53,404 nucleotides of DNA from CAYQDR01 sp964416315 (GCA_964416315.1 CAYQDR010000018.1:1-53404); one strand, 5' to 3'; counted from the first letter of the stretch, positions 1 to 8,876 are shown. Notes: generated by a model from the sequence alone, not told the origin. A program made the numbers and translations.

Positions 1-43
1 CCATCGAGAACACCACTCCGGCTATCCGCCGAAGGCGGATTGA
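1..43 (+). other. Possible 3' tail of an upstream cassette reading frame
   Basis: A frame open from the window edge ends with TGA at 41-43, directly before the attC-like site. Cassette genes commonly stop just before their attC, so this may be the end of the preceding cassette's gene. Only 13 codons are visible, ending PPKAD, and no family can be assigned. It could equally be chance. Confidence 0.2.
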
Positions 44-103
44 GTTCAACAACAGGATGAACCTGACGGCGCTTCGCGCCGCACGTTATCCTGCGCGTTA
101 GCC
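44..103 (+). other. Integron-type attC recombination site (60 bp)
   Basis: The site has the layout of a short 60-base element. An R'' box GTTCAAC at 44-50 fits RYYYAAC, and an R' box GTTAGCC at 97-103 fits GTTRRRY in six of seven positions. The inner arms CAGGATGAAC (53-62) and GTTATCCTG (85-93) pair apart from one unpaired G at 59, the extrahelical base expected of attC. A GGCGC-TTCG-GCGCC-like hairpin lies between them at 68-80. A gene start follows 18 bases after R', as in a gene cassette. No integron integrase is visible, so the site may belong to an array continuing to the left or be a stray cassette. Confidence 0.72.
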
Positions 104-120
104 CGACAGGAGCGAAGGGA

Positions 121-343
121 ATGGCGACGAAACTACTTTACGTGAATCAGCCTGGCAGCATGCTGAAGATCTTTTGAGAAGGTGCGCCACGCGCAGACGC
201 CGGACCGATTCACGGTCGACTTCCTTCAGACCAAGCTCGGCTTCCGAGGAGGGAACTACCGCCAGTTCATTCCACTCGCAAAGAAGCTCGGATTCCTGGG
301 CACCGACGGGATCCCGACCGACATCTACAAGCGGTTCCGGAGG
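121..343 (+). pseudogene. DUF5343-family protein, frameshifted and 3'-truncated
   Basis: The frame starts with ATG at 121, with AGGAG-like bases at 109-113, and reads MATKLLYVNQPGSMLKIF before TGA at 175. One base out of frame, from 176, it continues EKVRHAQTPDRFT and then a stretch around LGFRGG, IPLAKKLGFL and GIPTDIYKRFRR. Dropping one T from the TTTT run at 172-175 joins the halves into the N-terminal half of a DUF5343 protein. Homology stops at about 343 and unrelated sequence follows, so the C-terminal half is gone. The function of the family is not established. Its position just after attC suggests it arrived as an integron cassette; the single-base shift could also be a sequencing error, but the truncation could not. 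Confidence 0.7.
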
Positions 344-493
344 GTAGGCGGTGCAAACGCACCTCTCCTGGCATCGCGTCCCCCGCCCCGGCGGCCAGCC
401 CCAGCGCGGCCAGCAGCCGCCCCATCGATTGCGCGCCCTGATTATCGCTGCTTCGTGCCGGCGGCGCGCTTCGTCCCACTGGCGCCCCTGGGG
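344..493. other. Junction sequence with no recognisable gene
   Basis: Between the truncated DUF5343 gene and the 3' end of the nitroreductase-like gene I see no supported reading frame and no second attC. A short minus-strand frame near 425 begins MGRLLAALGLAAG, like the start of a secretion signal, but it leads nowhere. Confidence 0.4.
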
Positions 494-1840
494 TCACACC
501 CCATGCCACTGGGAGAGGTGCGTCCGCTGCCGGGTGGTGAGGGCCTCGGCGCGGTAGTGCCGGTCGTAGAAGCCCACGTCCAGGTGGGCGGCCTGCAAGC
601 CGAGGACCGTGCGGAACGGCGGGAGGTAGGCCGGAAACCGCCCGTAGCGCGAGAACACGTACTCACAGTAGGCGGTGGTCGCGGCGACCGCCGCGTCGCT
701 GATGTCGGGGACCCCCCGCGACACGTCGTCCGGCTTCGCCCACGCGCTCTGGCCGATCCCACGCCGGAAGACGCCATCGTGCCCGCACTTGGCGTCGACG
801 ACCGATCGGACGGCCGCCGCCATGGAGGGGAAGTAGGGCGGGCAGTGGCCGCGTAGCAGCACCTCTCCCTCCACCTCGAGGCCGATGGCGTAGGGTACGG
901 GCAGGTCCCGGCCGAGCAGGCGGGCGGCCGCGGACAGGAGCCGCCCGGTGCCCAGGTACCGCGTCGTCGGCATCTCGAGCATCCGGAAGCCGAGCGCGGG
1001 GAACCACCCGTACTCGTGCGCCGCGAAGTGCGGGAAGGCGCCGAGGCCCATCGCCTCGGCCACGAGTCCCAGGTTTTGCAGCATCATGCCCTGCTCGATC
1101 GTCACGACCTCGGTCACCAGTACCTCGAGCCGCTGGATGGTGAAAGTGCGCCCGGCGCGCGGGTCGTCCTCGAGATGGCCACCCCGCCGCCGGCTGAAGC
1201 GGCCGAGCCCGGCCGGGCGCAGGCCCGCGCGCTCGTCCACGACGAAGGCGCTGGTCGACTCGTTGAAGATGTCCAGGAGGCCGTTGATGTAGATGAGCGA
1301 GAGGTCGTTGATCGGCAGGAAATAGCTCGTGCCGGGCGCGTAGAGCGACCAGGCGTTGACGTTCAGGTTGAACATCGGGGACAGCGGAGCCGTGGCCCTC
1401 CCGTCCCGGATCTTCACGCGGCTGCGCCGGTAGGCCTCGACGAACCGTCCTTCTCGTCCCAGCCGGATGAGCTCCTCGACGTCGGCCGCCGGCAGCTCGC
1501 GCGGCCGCCGGACGAGGCACGTCGCCTCGTCGTTGATGACGACGAGCGCGACGGTCTGGGCGGCGTCGCCGCTCGCCACCGTCCGACCGACGAGGCCCGA
1601 CATGATGTTGCCCCCTTCACCGCGAGCGAAGGTGAGGTCGGCCAGGGCGTGCCCCGTGACGCCGGCCCCGGCGAAGACGAGCAGCGCCTCCTCGTCTTCC
1701 GAGAGCGGCCGCGGTGCGTGCCGGCTCTCGTACGCGAGCGGACCGGCCTTCATCGTCATGCCGAGACCGAAGCGGCGGGAGCGGCGCTCCTGCAAGACAC
1801 GCAGGAGAGGGACGGTTCCGACCTCTTCACGCGCTGGCAT
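494..1840 (-). CDS. Nitroreductase-like flavoprotein (putative)
   Basis: The 448-residue protein has an N-terminal RRSRRFG segment and a later stretch around MMLQNLGLVAEAMGLG that resembles the helix of nitroreductase-fold proteins ending in A-x-x-x-GLG. It is about twice the length of a simple nitroreductase, so it may carry an extra domain or be a diverged double-domain version. The ATG at 1840 was chosen because GGAGGGGG lies 6 bases upstream; a GTG 60 bases earlier lacks this. No signal peptide or membrane segment is seen. The gene stands alone, with no partner that reveals its substrate. The family assignment is tentative; the frame itself is convincing, with coherent composition over its whole length. 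Confidence 0.5.
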   Translation of the reverse strand: MPAREEVGTVPLLRVLQERRSRRFGLGMTMKAGPLAYESRHAPRPLSEDEEALLVFAGAGVTGHALADLTFARGEGGNIMSGLVGRTVASGDAAQTVALVVINDEATCLVRRPRELPAADVEELIRLGREGRFVEAYRRSRVKIRDGRATAPLSPMFNLNVNAWSLYAPGTSYFLPINDLSLIYINGLLDIFNESTSAFVVDERAGLRPAGLGRFSRRRGGHLEDDPRAGRTFTIQRLEVLVTEVVTIEQGMMLQNLGLVAEAMGLGAFPHFAAHEYGWFPALGFRMLEMPTTRYLGTGRLLSAAARLLGRDLPVPYAIGLEVEGEVLLRGHCPPYFPSMAAAVRSVVDAKCGHDGVFRRGIGQSAWAKPDDVSRGVPDISDAAVAATTAYCEYVFSRYGRFPAYLPPFRTVLGLQAAHLDVGFYDRHYRAEALTTRQRTHLSQWHGV

Positions 1841-2280
1841 GTTCACCCCCTCCACCGACGCCGGGCGCGGACGCTCGCCGCCGAGGCGGCCCTGCCGCAC
1901 GGAACTCCGGCCGCGATTCCCGGTGCGGCATCAGGTGAAAGACGCCGATCTCCATCGCGTGCCTCGCGGCGGCGGCATCCGTCGGAATGGTCCGCGTGAC
2001 GACGGCGCGTCCAAGCTACTGGCAGCCTCTCGACCGTGTCAATCCTGTCCCGGCCACGGATTGCCTCCCGCGCGCAGGCTGGGCTACGCTCGGCGCGTGG
2101 CGCAGGTGCCATCCGGTTCCGGGGATATCCCGGCCACGGCGGGCGAAGCGAGGTGGGCGCCGACGAGCTTTCAGCAGAAGCTTGGCGCCGCCGCACCCCG
2201 TCGACGCGGGTCGGTGGTCCCGCGAAGACGCTCCTCGCGGTAGTATGAGGGGGTCGGGCTGAAAGCCGACGGGAGACCGC
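1841..2280. other. Intergenic region, no gene seen
   Basis: About 440 bases separate two genes that diverge from it. The short frames on both strands look like GC-rich noise. The words CCCGGCCACGG at about 2049 and 2140 recur without forming a larger repeat. Promoters for both flanking genes presumably lie here, but I cannot place them. Confidence 0.4.
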
Positions 2281-2301
2281 GTGGGAACGGGGGACACGAC
2301 C

Positions 2302-3363
2302 ATGGTCAAGACGTCGGGACTCGTGCGTGTCTACGTCGGGGCCGCGTGCGGGACGGCCGGAACGCTCGGCGGGATCTTCCGGTGGGCCCTGGGTGACGAC
2401 CGCTGGGAGCGGCTCACGAAGGGGCTGCCTGACGGCGTCAACGTCCAGGCGATCACGGTCCACCCGACGAGCCCGGATGTGATCTACCTGGGCACGCAGA
2501 CCGGTCCGTACCGGAGCGCGGACCGTGGCGAGCGCTGGGAGCGGCTCGGGTTCCCGGATGACGGCACACAGGTCTGGTCGATCCTCGTGCATCCGGGGAA
2601 CCCGCGCATCCTCTACGCTGGGACTTCCCCGGTTGGCGTCTTCCGGAGCGAGGACGGCGGCGACACCTGGCGGCGGCTGCCGAAGGCGGCGCAGCCCGAG
2701 CGGGTGAAGATGAGTTTCGACTGCCGCGTGATGCGACTCGTGGTCGACCCCACCCGTCCCGACCAGTTGTACGCGGCGCTGGAGGTCGGCGGCGTCATGC
2801 GCAGCCCGGACGGCGGCGAGACCTGGGAGGACTGCAGCGCGGGCCTGGTCGAGCTATCCGAACGTCCATGTCTCAAGAGCAGGATCCAGAGCGACAGCGA
2901 CAGCGAAGGCATGCTTGATGGCCACGCCCTGTGCGTGAGCGCGGCCCGACCCGGCACGGTGTTCCTGGCGGTCCGGATGGGGCTGTTCCGCAGTACAGAC
3001 CGCGGGGCGACGTGGCAGGACATGGAGGTCGGCCGCTTCTCGCCGCTGACGTACGCCCGCGACGTCCGGGTGTCGCCGCCGGATCCCCGCGTCCTCTACG
3101 CCTGCCTGAGTCCTGCCGCCCGCAGCCAGGACGGATCGCTCTACCGTAGTCAGGATCTTGGCGAGACCTGGGGGCGCTTCGACCACGGCGTCAAGGCCGA
3201 CCGCACCATGATGGCCGTGGCACCGCATCCGCGCGATCCCGACCAGGTCTACTGCGTCAGCCGTAGCGGTCAGGTCTTCGGCACCCGGGACGGCGGCCGG
3301 ACGTGGAACGAGCATCGGCTGCCGGACGGCGTCGAGGACGTCTACGCGATCGCCTGCGGCTGA
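2302..3363 (+). CDS. Asp-box (BNR/sialidase-like) beta-propeller protein
   Basis: The 353-residue protein carries six Asp-box motifs of type S-x-D-x-G-x-T-W: SADRGERW, SEDGGDTW, SPDGGETW, STDRGATW, SQDLGETW and TRDGGRTW, about one per blade. Between them recur PxxPxxxYLGT/YAG/YAAL strands. This is the repeat pattern of sialidase/VPS10/photosystem-stability-factor-like propellers. No catalytic sialidase residues are evident, so a binding or scaffold role is more likely than glycosidase activity. There is no signal peptide, implying a cytoplasmic location. ATG 2302 is chosen because family members start just before the first Y-V-G strand and GGGGGA precedes it; GTG 2281 is an alternative. The VOC gene follows 31 bases downstream on the same strand. 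Confidence 0.75.
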   Translation: MVKTSGLVRVYVGAACGTAGTLGGIFRWALGDDRWERLTKGLPDGVNVQAITVHPTSPDVIYLGTQTGPYRSADRGERWERLGFPDDGTQVWSILVHPGNPRILYAGTSPVGVFRSEDGGDTWRRLPKAAQPERVKMSFDCRVMRLVVDPTRPDQLYAALEVGGVMRSPDGGETWEDCSAGLVELSERPCLKSRIQSDSDSEGMLDGHALCVSAARPGTVFLAVRMGLFRSTDRGATWQDMEVGRFSPLTYARDVRVSPPDPRVLYACLSPAARSQDGSLYRSQDLGETWGRFDHGVKADRTMMAVAPHPRDPDQVYCVSRSGQVFGTRDGGRTWNEHRLPDGVEDVYAIACG

Positions 3364-3394
3364 CGGACCGGCGCTCTCGGAGAGGATTCGCGGT

Positions 3395-4336
3395 ATGGTC
3401 GGGTGGGGGCTCGCGTACGCGGCGCTGGTCGTGACGGACGTGGAGGCGGTCGCAGCCGCGCTCGCACGCGACTTCGGGCTGCGCCGCACGGACTGCGCGG
3501 CGGGCGGCAGGGAGCGCCGGGTGCCCGTGTTCGCCGTGGGCGCCTCGGGGCTCGCGCTGTTCGCGCCGGACGATCCGTTCCTGGGCCACGGCGCCCGGCT
3601 CGGGGTGCATCACATCGCGGTGGAGGTGCCCGATCTGGCGGCGGCGGCCGGCCAGGTGACGCTCGCCGGCATCCCGGTGGCTCACGCGGAGCCGGTCCCC
3701 GGGATGAACGGGGCCCGGCGCTTGCTGCTCGCGCCGGAGGCTACGGTCGGGGTGCGGACCTATCTCTCCGAGCCGGTCCCTCTCGAACGATCGCCCGCAG
3801 GCTGGGTCGAGCGCATCGATCATCTCGGCGTGGCCAGCGCCGACAACGGGGCCGGCCTCGACGTCTTCTCCGGACGCCTCGGCTTCCCGCTCGAGAGCAT
3901 GCAGACCGACCTCGAGGTGCGGATCGCGATCGAGAGCTTCACGTCCGACAGGTACGGCGTCGTCTGTCACGCGCGACCGCCGGAGCCCGTGGGGGGCCTG
4001 CGGGTCGCCTTCGTGACCGTGGGTGACTGCGAGCTCGAGTTCCTCCAGGACGTCGATCCGCATCACCGCGCCGATCCCGCCGGGCTCGGGCCGGGGACGA
4101 CGAAGCAGGATCAGGGCGCGATCGCCCGCTTCGTCGCTTCGCGCGGGCCCGGCCTCCATCACCTTGCGCTCAAGGTGCGCGACGTCGACGCGGCGCTGGC
4201 CGCGCTCGGGCGGGCCGGCTACCCGCTGATTGACCCCGTCGCGCGGCCGGGCTCACGCCGCGCGCGCATCGCGTTCCTGCAGCGACAGAGCCTGGGCGGT
4301 GTCCTGGTGCACCTCGTGGAGCGCGAGTCGCGCTGA
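3395..4336 (+). CDS. VOC-superfamily protein with two glyoxalase-type domains
   Basis: The 313 residues contain two vicinal-oxygen-chelate halves. In the first, GVHHIAVEVPDL (about residue 70) supplies a histidine ligand. In the second, ERIDHLGVA (about 140) is followed by GLHHLALKVRDVDAAL (about 250) and ends GVLVHLVERE. The spacing resembles 4-hydroxyphenylpyruvate dioxygenase-type and methylmalonyl-CoA epimerase-like proteins. Metal-dependent isomerase or dioxygenase chemistry is plausible, but the substrate cannot be read from sequence. The gene is followed 42 bases later by an FAH-family gene (frameshifted), a pairing common in aromatic and tyrosine-type catabolism; the link here is inference. 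Confidence 0.7.
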   Translation: MVGWGLAYAALVVTDVEAVAAALARDFGLRRTDCAAGGRERRVPVFAVGASGLALFAPDDPFLGHGARLGVHHIAVEVPDLAAAAGQVTLAGIPVAHAEPVPGMNGARRLLLAPEATVGVRTYLSEPVPLERSPAGWVERIDHLGVASADNGAGLDVFSGRLGFPLESMQTDLEVRIAIESFTSDRYGVVCHARPPEPVGGLRVAFVTVGDCELEFLQDVDPHHRADPAGLGPGTTKQDQGAIARFVASRGPGLHHLALKVRDVDAALAALGRAGYPLIDPVARPGSRRARIAFLQRQSLGGVLVHLVERESR

Positions 4337-4378
4337 ACGCGGCGATGAGCCTCCGTGCGTCGATGGAAGGAGTCCGTG

Positions 4379-5238
4379 ATGAAACTCGTGCGGTATGGCC
4401 GATCCGGTGCTGAGAAACCGGGCCTCCTGGATGACGCGGGCAAACTCCGGGATCTGTCGAAGGTCGTCGAGGACATCACGCCGGCCACCCTCGGGCTCGC
4501 GGGAGTGCGGCGGCTCCGGGCGCTGAATCTCTCGCGGCTCCCGGTCGTGCGCGGCCGCCCGCGCCTCGGCTGCCCGCTGGCCGGCGTCGGCAAGGTGGTC
4601 TGCATCGGCCTCAACTACACCGACCACGCGGCCGAGGTCGGCCGGGAGCTGCCGACGGAGCCGATGGTCTTCCTGAAGGCGACCAGCGCCGTGTGCGGCC
4701 CGTACGACCCCATCGTGCGCCCACGGGGCGCGACCAAGCTCGACTACGAAGTCGAGCTCGGGGCGGTGATCGGGCGCGACGCCGTGTGCGTCGACGAGGC
4801 CGATGCGCGGAGGTACATCGCCGCCTACTGCCTGGCGAATGACGTGTCGGAGCGCGCGTTCCAGATGGAGCACGGCGGCACCACGACGAAAGGAAAGAGC
4901 GCGGACACCTTCGGCCCCATTGGCCCCTGGCTGGTCACCGCCGACGAGATCGGCGATCCGCAGGGCTCGAGCTGTGGACCACCGTCAACGGCGAGCGCCG
5001 GCAGCACGGCCACACGGCCAAGATGATCTTTCCTGTTGTCGCCCTCGTCGCCTACGTGAGTCGCTTCATGTCGCTTCGTATCGGCGACGTGATCTCGACC
5101 GGCACGCCGGCAGGCGTGGCGCACGGCCTGAAGCCGCCGCGCTACCTCGAACCCGGCGACGTGGTCGAGATGGGAATCACGGGTCTTGGCACTCAGCGAC
5201 ACGAGATCGTCGCGTGGGAGCGTCGCGCCGGGCGCTGA
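4379..5238 (+). pseudogene. Fumarylacetoacetate hydrolase-family protein, one frameshift
   Basis: From ATG 4379 (GGAAGGA upstream) the frame encodes an FAH fold: GKVVCIGLNYTDHAAEVG near residue 75, KLDYEVELGAVIG carrying the metal-binding glutamates near residue 125, and KSADTFGPIGPWLVTADEIGDP. The frame then breaks. A second frame starting before 4974 supplies LELWTTVNGERR, then MIFPVVALVAYVSRFMSL, GDVISTGTPAGV and GDVVEMGI, ending at 5238. One base is missing around 4970, between DPQ and LELW. All expected motifs remain at the nucleotide level, so this is either a very recent mutation or a sequencing error. If intact it would be a C-C bond hydrolase or isomerase acting on acylpyruvates. Confidence 0.8.
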
Positions 5239-5320
5239 GGCCAGACGACGTGCTCCGCTCTCAGCCGGCCGGCCGCCCCGAAGAGGCGCCACGTGGCAGG
5301 GGAGGGGCTGAGGGCGGGAA

Positions 5321-5737
5321 CTAGGGCAGCAGCTCGAACGCTTTGCAGTGACGGGGACGAATGAGAGAGAAATCGCGTCGGTCGGTCGTCAATATGCGGG
5401 TGATCCTCAAGCGCTCGGCCGTTGCAACCACCGTGGCATCGACAAACCCGATTCGAGCCGCCTCATAACGGTTGAGCAGCTCGAGGGTGCGTCGCAGATC
5501 TTGGAGGGTGAGCTGCTCGACGAGAATCTCGCCGTTCACGACCGCTCGAACCAGTTTCTGCTCGGCCCCTGGCCCCAGGTGAGCGGCGAGGAGGTAGGCG
5601 GCCTCCGGCAGCACTGCGACCGGTACGACGAGGTCATCGCGTGAGCGATGGAGGAACCTGATCACTCGGGGATGCCAGTCATCGTCTCGATCCGCCATCG
5701 CATAGAGCGGTCCGGTGTCCATCAGGATCGGCGGCAT
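5321..5737 (-). CDS. vapC: PIN-domain toxin, VapC-like
   Basis: The 138-residue PIN-domain protein has the expected acidic quartet: D7 (ILMDTGPL), E45 (LPEAAYL), D100 (GFVDATVVA) and D119 (TTDRRDF). The family are Mg-dependent ribonucleases that act on tRNA, rRNA or mRNA. Its start overlaps the stop of the upstream ribbon-helix-helix gene by one base (TGATG), the usual coupling of a type II toxin to its antitoxin. The length is normal and nothing is missing, so the toxin is probably functional. The RNA target cannot be predicted. Confidence 0.85.
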   Translation of the reverse strand: MPPILMDTGPLYAMADRDDDWHPRVIRFLHRSRDDLVVPVAVLPEAAYLLAAHLGPGAEQKLVRAVVNGEILVEQLTLQDLRRTLELLNRYEAARIGFVDATVVATAERLRITRILTTDRRDFSLIRPRHCKAFELLP

Positions 5738-5967
5738 CAGCGACCGAACCCCTTGCTGAGCAACTCTTCACCGTGCTCGGCAATGTCCTTCCGTCCGCTG
5801 CGGCCAATTCCGATGAGAGAGAGGCGAGACCGCCTCGCCTGGCGACGCGAGACGTACTGGCTCAGCGCCTTTCTGATGGTGTCGGACAGTGTGCTGTTCT
5901 CGCGCCTGGCAATCTCGCGCAACGTCTTGAGGACCTCTTCATCGGCAAATATCGTTGTTCGTTTCAT
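5737..5967 (-). CDS. vapB: Ribbon-helix-helix antitoxin, VapB/CopG-like
   Basis: The 76-residue protein begins MKRTTIFADEEVLKTL, a ribbon-helix-helix N-terminus, followed by ARRENSTLSDTIRKAL. The tail is basic and would bind the PIN toxin encoded immediately downstream. ATG 5967 was chosen because it starts the RHH strand directly; an upstream in-frame ATG at 6003 would add 12 residues and would lie inside the candidate operator. The operator palindromes at 5986-6005, about 20 bases upstream of the start, support autorepression. Confidence 0.82.
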   Translation of the reverse strand: MKRTTIFADEEVLKTLREIARRENSTLSDTIRKALSQYVSRRQARRSRLSLIGIGRSGRKDIAEHGEELLSKGFGR

Positions 5968-5985
5968 CGGGACCCCCGGGATGAC

Positions 5986-6005
5986 GCATACGTATGCTAG
6001 CATAC
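5986..6005. promoter_or_regulatory. Overlapping palindromes, likely vapBC operator
   Basis: Two perfect palindromes overlap: GCATACGTATGC at 5986-5997 and GTATGCTAGCATAC at 5992-6005. Together they present the half-site GCATAC three times in alternating orientation, 18-38 bases upstream of the RHH antitoxin start. RHH repressors bind such repeated half-sites cooperatively, so this is the probable autoregulatory site. The local sequence is AT-richer than its surroundings. Confidence 0.65.
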
Positions 6006-6172
6006 ACCAGGACGTTTCGGTACGCGGCAGGTCGGCACCCGGGGCCGCGCCCGCCCGGGCGGGCGTCGCGAAAGGAGTGGTCGGCGCCGGCTATTGCCCG
6101 TGCGGAATGCCCGGTGTATCGTCCGAGCCGGCGAGCGAGCATTGCCGCACGGCTCCGGCGGCGGAGGCCCCT

Positions 6173-7055
6173 ATGTTTTGCCCCGAGTGCGGCGCTGAGT
6201 ACCGAGCGGACTTCGTCGAGTGCGCCGACTGCCGAGTCCCTCTCGTTGACCGAGCGCCGGTGGCCAGAGCCGGCCGCCGGCCTTTGCGGAGCTGGTCACC
6301 GTTCTGACGAGCACCGATCCCTCCCGGCTCGCGCTCGCTCGCTGTTCGACAGCGCAGGAATCCCCTGCTTCGCCAAGGGAGAAGGGCTTCAGGATCTCTT
6401 TGCCGCAGGACGGATCGGTACCGGCTTCAGCCCCGTCGTGGGCCCGGTCGAGCTTCAAGTTGACCGGAGCCCAGCGGACGAAGCCAGGGCGTTGCTCGCG
6501 CAGGCGGATGCAGGCGGGCTCGACGACGCCGCTGTGGAGGCCGCCTGGGCATCGAGTGTGCCCGATGAATCTCAGGCCCCGCGGGTCCTTCCTCCGGGTC
6601 GCGGCCTGGGGGTGTTTCGTGGTCTGGTCCTGGCGGAGCTGGCACTCCTGTTCGTCAACGCCCTGCTCGGCGGATCCCTGGCCGCGGACGCGCCGACAGA
6701 GGTGCGTGCCTTCCTGGAGACCCTGCACTACTCCCGCGCGCTGCGGGACCTTGCTCGGGACCTCTATCCGTTCATGCTCGTTCTCAGCGTCGTTGCGTTG
6801 CTGGGCCTGCTCGTGCCGTGGCGGCTGGCCCGACACCTGTATCTCATTTCGTGGGCCTGGGCGCTCTTGCAGTACACGTTTGGTGGAGGATCCTTCGGGT
6901 ACGGCCTCGCGTCGCTTCTCGCGGTTCTCCAGACGATGCTCGGAGGCGCGATCCTCGCGCTTGCCTATGGCTCCCCGGTCGCAGATGCTTTCGGGACAAC
7001 CAAAGGGGAGCCGCATCGAGCTCCCGGCGGCCGGCCGCCGGACGCCACCGGCTGA
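6173..7055 (+). pseudogene. Zinc-ribbon / DUF2007-like membrane protein with two frameshifts
   Basis: Three consecutive frames each hold part of one protein. From ATG 6173, MFCPECGAEY places a four-cysteine ribbon (C3, C6, C17, C20). Near 6283 a second frame gives FAELVTVLTSTDPSRLALAR, and near 6340 a third gives SLFDSAGIPCFAKGEGLQDLF and GPVELQV, a DUF2007 putative signal-transducer domain. The last frame ends at 7055 after about four hydrophobic segments (GLVLAELALLFV, FMLVLSVVALLGLL, LISWAWALLQ, LLAVLQTMLGGAILAL). Two indels within about 70 bases would be needed to restore the gene, so it is most likely decaying. No function beyond ribbon, DUF2007 and membrane anchor can be given. Confidence 0.65.
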
Positions 7056-7163
7056 AGCCCCGCCGCGCGAAGCGGCTTCATCGGGCGCGGTGGGCCGGCC
7101 CGCCCCGGAAATGCCCACACGGGTGAGGGGAGACGCATGCGCCCCATGCCACCCTCGCCCCGA

Positions 7164-7184
7164 CCCTCTCTGGACGGGAGAGGG
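7164..7184. repeat. CCCTCTC...GAGAGGG palindrome
   Basis: A 7-bp perfect stem (7164-7170 with 7178-7184) with a 7-base loop lies upstream of the orphan livF. It belongs to the same family as the palindromes near 15781 and 43522. Confidence 0.5.
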
Positions 7185-7239
7185 AGGTTGCGGTCGGCCC
7201 GCCCGTATCCTATCCTGCCCGCGGCGAGAGGGGATCGGC

Positions 7240-7932
<693 letters not shown>

Positions 7933-7951
7933 GAGCCACAGGAGGGGCGCC

Positions 7952-8161
7952 ATGGATCGACGGGCGTTCGTGGCCGGGCTGGGTGGCGCGGCGGTCGGAC
8001 TCCTCCTCGCCCGCCGCGAGGCGCCGGCCGCCGAGCCGGTGCGGCTCGGCTTCCAGGTGAACATCTGGGGGAGTCTGTCGGTGGTCGCGTTGAAGTCCGG
8101 GCTGTTCTACCCCGGCCCGGGCGGGCCCCTACCCGAGCGCCTGACTGGACAGATTTTCTGA
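7952..8161 (+). pseudogene. N-terminal fragment of NitT/TauT-type substrate-binding protein
   Basis: The frame begins MDRRAFVAGLGGAAVGLLLA, a Tat-like export signal (DRRAF), and continues EPVRLGFQVNIWGSLSVVAL KSGLF, the first strand and helix of a nitrate/sulfonate/taurine-type binding protein. Similarity stops after KSGLF (about 8110) and 14 unrelated codons lead to the stop. A family member would be about 330 residues, so some 85 percent is missing. The break lies just upstream of a vapBC-like pair. Confidence 0.65.
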
Positions 8162-8180
8162 CCTGTCGTACGATCGACCC

Positions 8181-8399
8181 ATGAAGACGATCGCGGCAAC
8201 CCAGTTCAAGCAGCAGTGCCTGGCCCTGCTCGAGAACGTGGACCCGGAAGGGATCGTCATCACCAAGCACGGAAAGCCGATCGCCAAGCTGGTCCCGATC
8301 GAAGCCGACTCTCGCGCGCTCATCGGCAGCTTCAAGGGCAAGATCAAGATCAAGGGAGACATCCGCTCCACCGGGCTACGGTGGAATGCTCAATCTTGA
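8181..8399 (+). CDS. Antitoxin, Phd/YefM-like
   Basis: The 72-residue protein begins MKTIAATQFKQQCLALLENV and contains GIVITKHGKPIAKLVPI, the hallmark strand of the Phd/YefM fold (I-T-K-H-G-K-P-x-A). The tail is lysine-rich and probably contacts the toxin. The downstream PIN gene overlaps its last 14 bases in another frame, which indicates translational coupling. It presumably represses its own promoter in the roughly 60 bases upstream, though I saw no clear palindrome there. Confidence 0.8.
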   Translation: MKTIAATQFKQQCLALLENVDPEGIVITKHGKPIAKLVPIEADSRALIGSFKGKIKIKGDIRSTGLRWNAQS

Positions 8400-8748
8400 C
8401 ACGCACATCCTTCTCTTCGCCCTCGCTGGCGAGCTGACCAGGCGCGAGGCAGCGCTCCTCTCCCGTGAGACGTGGAGCATCTCGGCCATCGTCATCTGGG
8501 AGATCGGAAAGCTCGCCGAGCTGGGTCGAATCGACGTCGATCTCGACGACAGGGAGCTGGTGCGGACCCTGGCCCGCATCCCGACCTGGCCTCTGACCCT
8601 GGATGTCTGCCGGGCGATTCGGGGGCTGGATTTCCGCGGCGACCCGGCGGACGAAATCATCGGTGCCACCAGCGTCGTGCATCGCGTGCCCCTGGTGACC
8701 CGGGACCAGCGAATCCGGAGGTCCCGGCTGGTTCCGCTGGCGACCTGA
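8386..8748 (+). CDS. vapC: PIN-domain toxin, VapC-like (second pair)
   Basis: The 120-residue PIN domain has all four acidic positions: D5 (LNLDTHILL), E39 (IWEIGKL), D89 (DPADEIIGA) and D107 (LVTRDQRI). It resembles the family that pairs with Phd-type antitoxins, as here. The protein is unrelated in detail to the first VapC at 5321. The pair sits between fragments of two different ABC-transporter genes, suggesting that the module was inserted or retained during rearrangement of that locus. Confidence 0.83.
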   Translation: MLNLDTHILLFALAGELTRREAALLSRETWSISAIVIWEIGKLAELGRIDVDLDDRELVRTLARIPTWPLTLDVCRAIRGLDFRGDPADEIIGATSVVHRVPLVTRDQRIRRSRLVPLAT

Positions 8749-8876
8749 GCTGCTCCTTCCGGTCGATCCGAGCCGATGCCGACCCTCGGCGACTTCCTCT
8801 GGTGGTGGCAAGGAGCTGGCAGCTGGCTGACACTGCCTCGGAGACCGCTGGGGAATAGCCGTCCGTGGGAGCGCCC

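Noticed and set aside
344..493. A second attC site closing the DUF5343 cassette
   Set aside because: No pair of R''/R' boxes with pairing arms could be found; the gene ends by truncation.
442..856. Long frames opposite the nitroreductase-like gene and many others antisense to known genes
   Set aside because: They are high-GC shadows with arginine-, alanine- and glycine-rich composition, no start signals and no family features.
6400..7239. N-terminal extension of the orphan LivF
   Set aside because: The frame is open but overlaps the DUF2007-like protein, has no domain and lacks a ribosome site; GTG 7240 fits family length.
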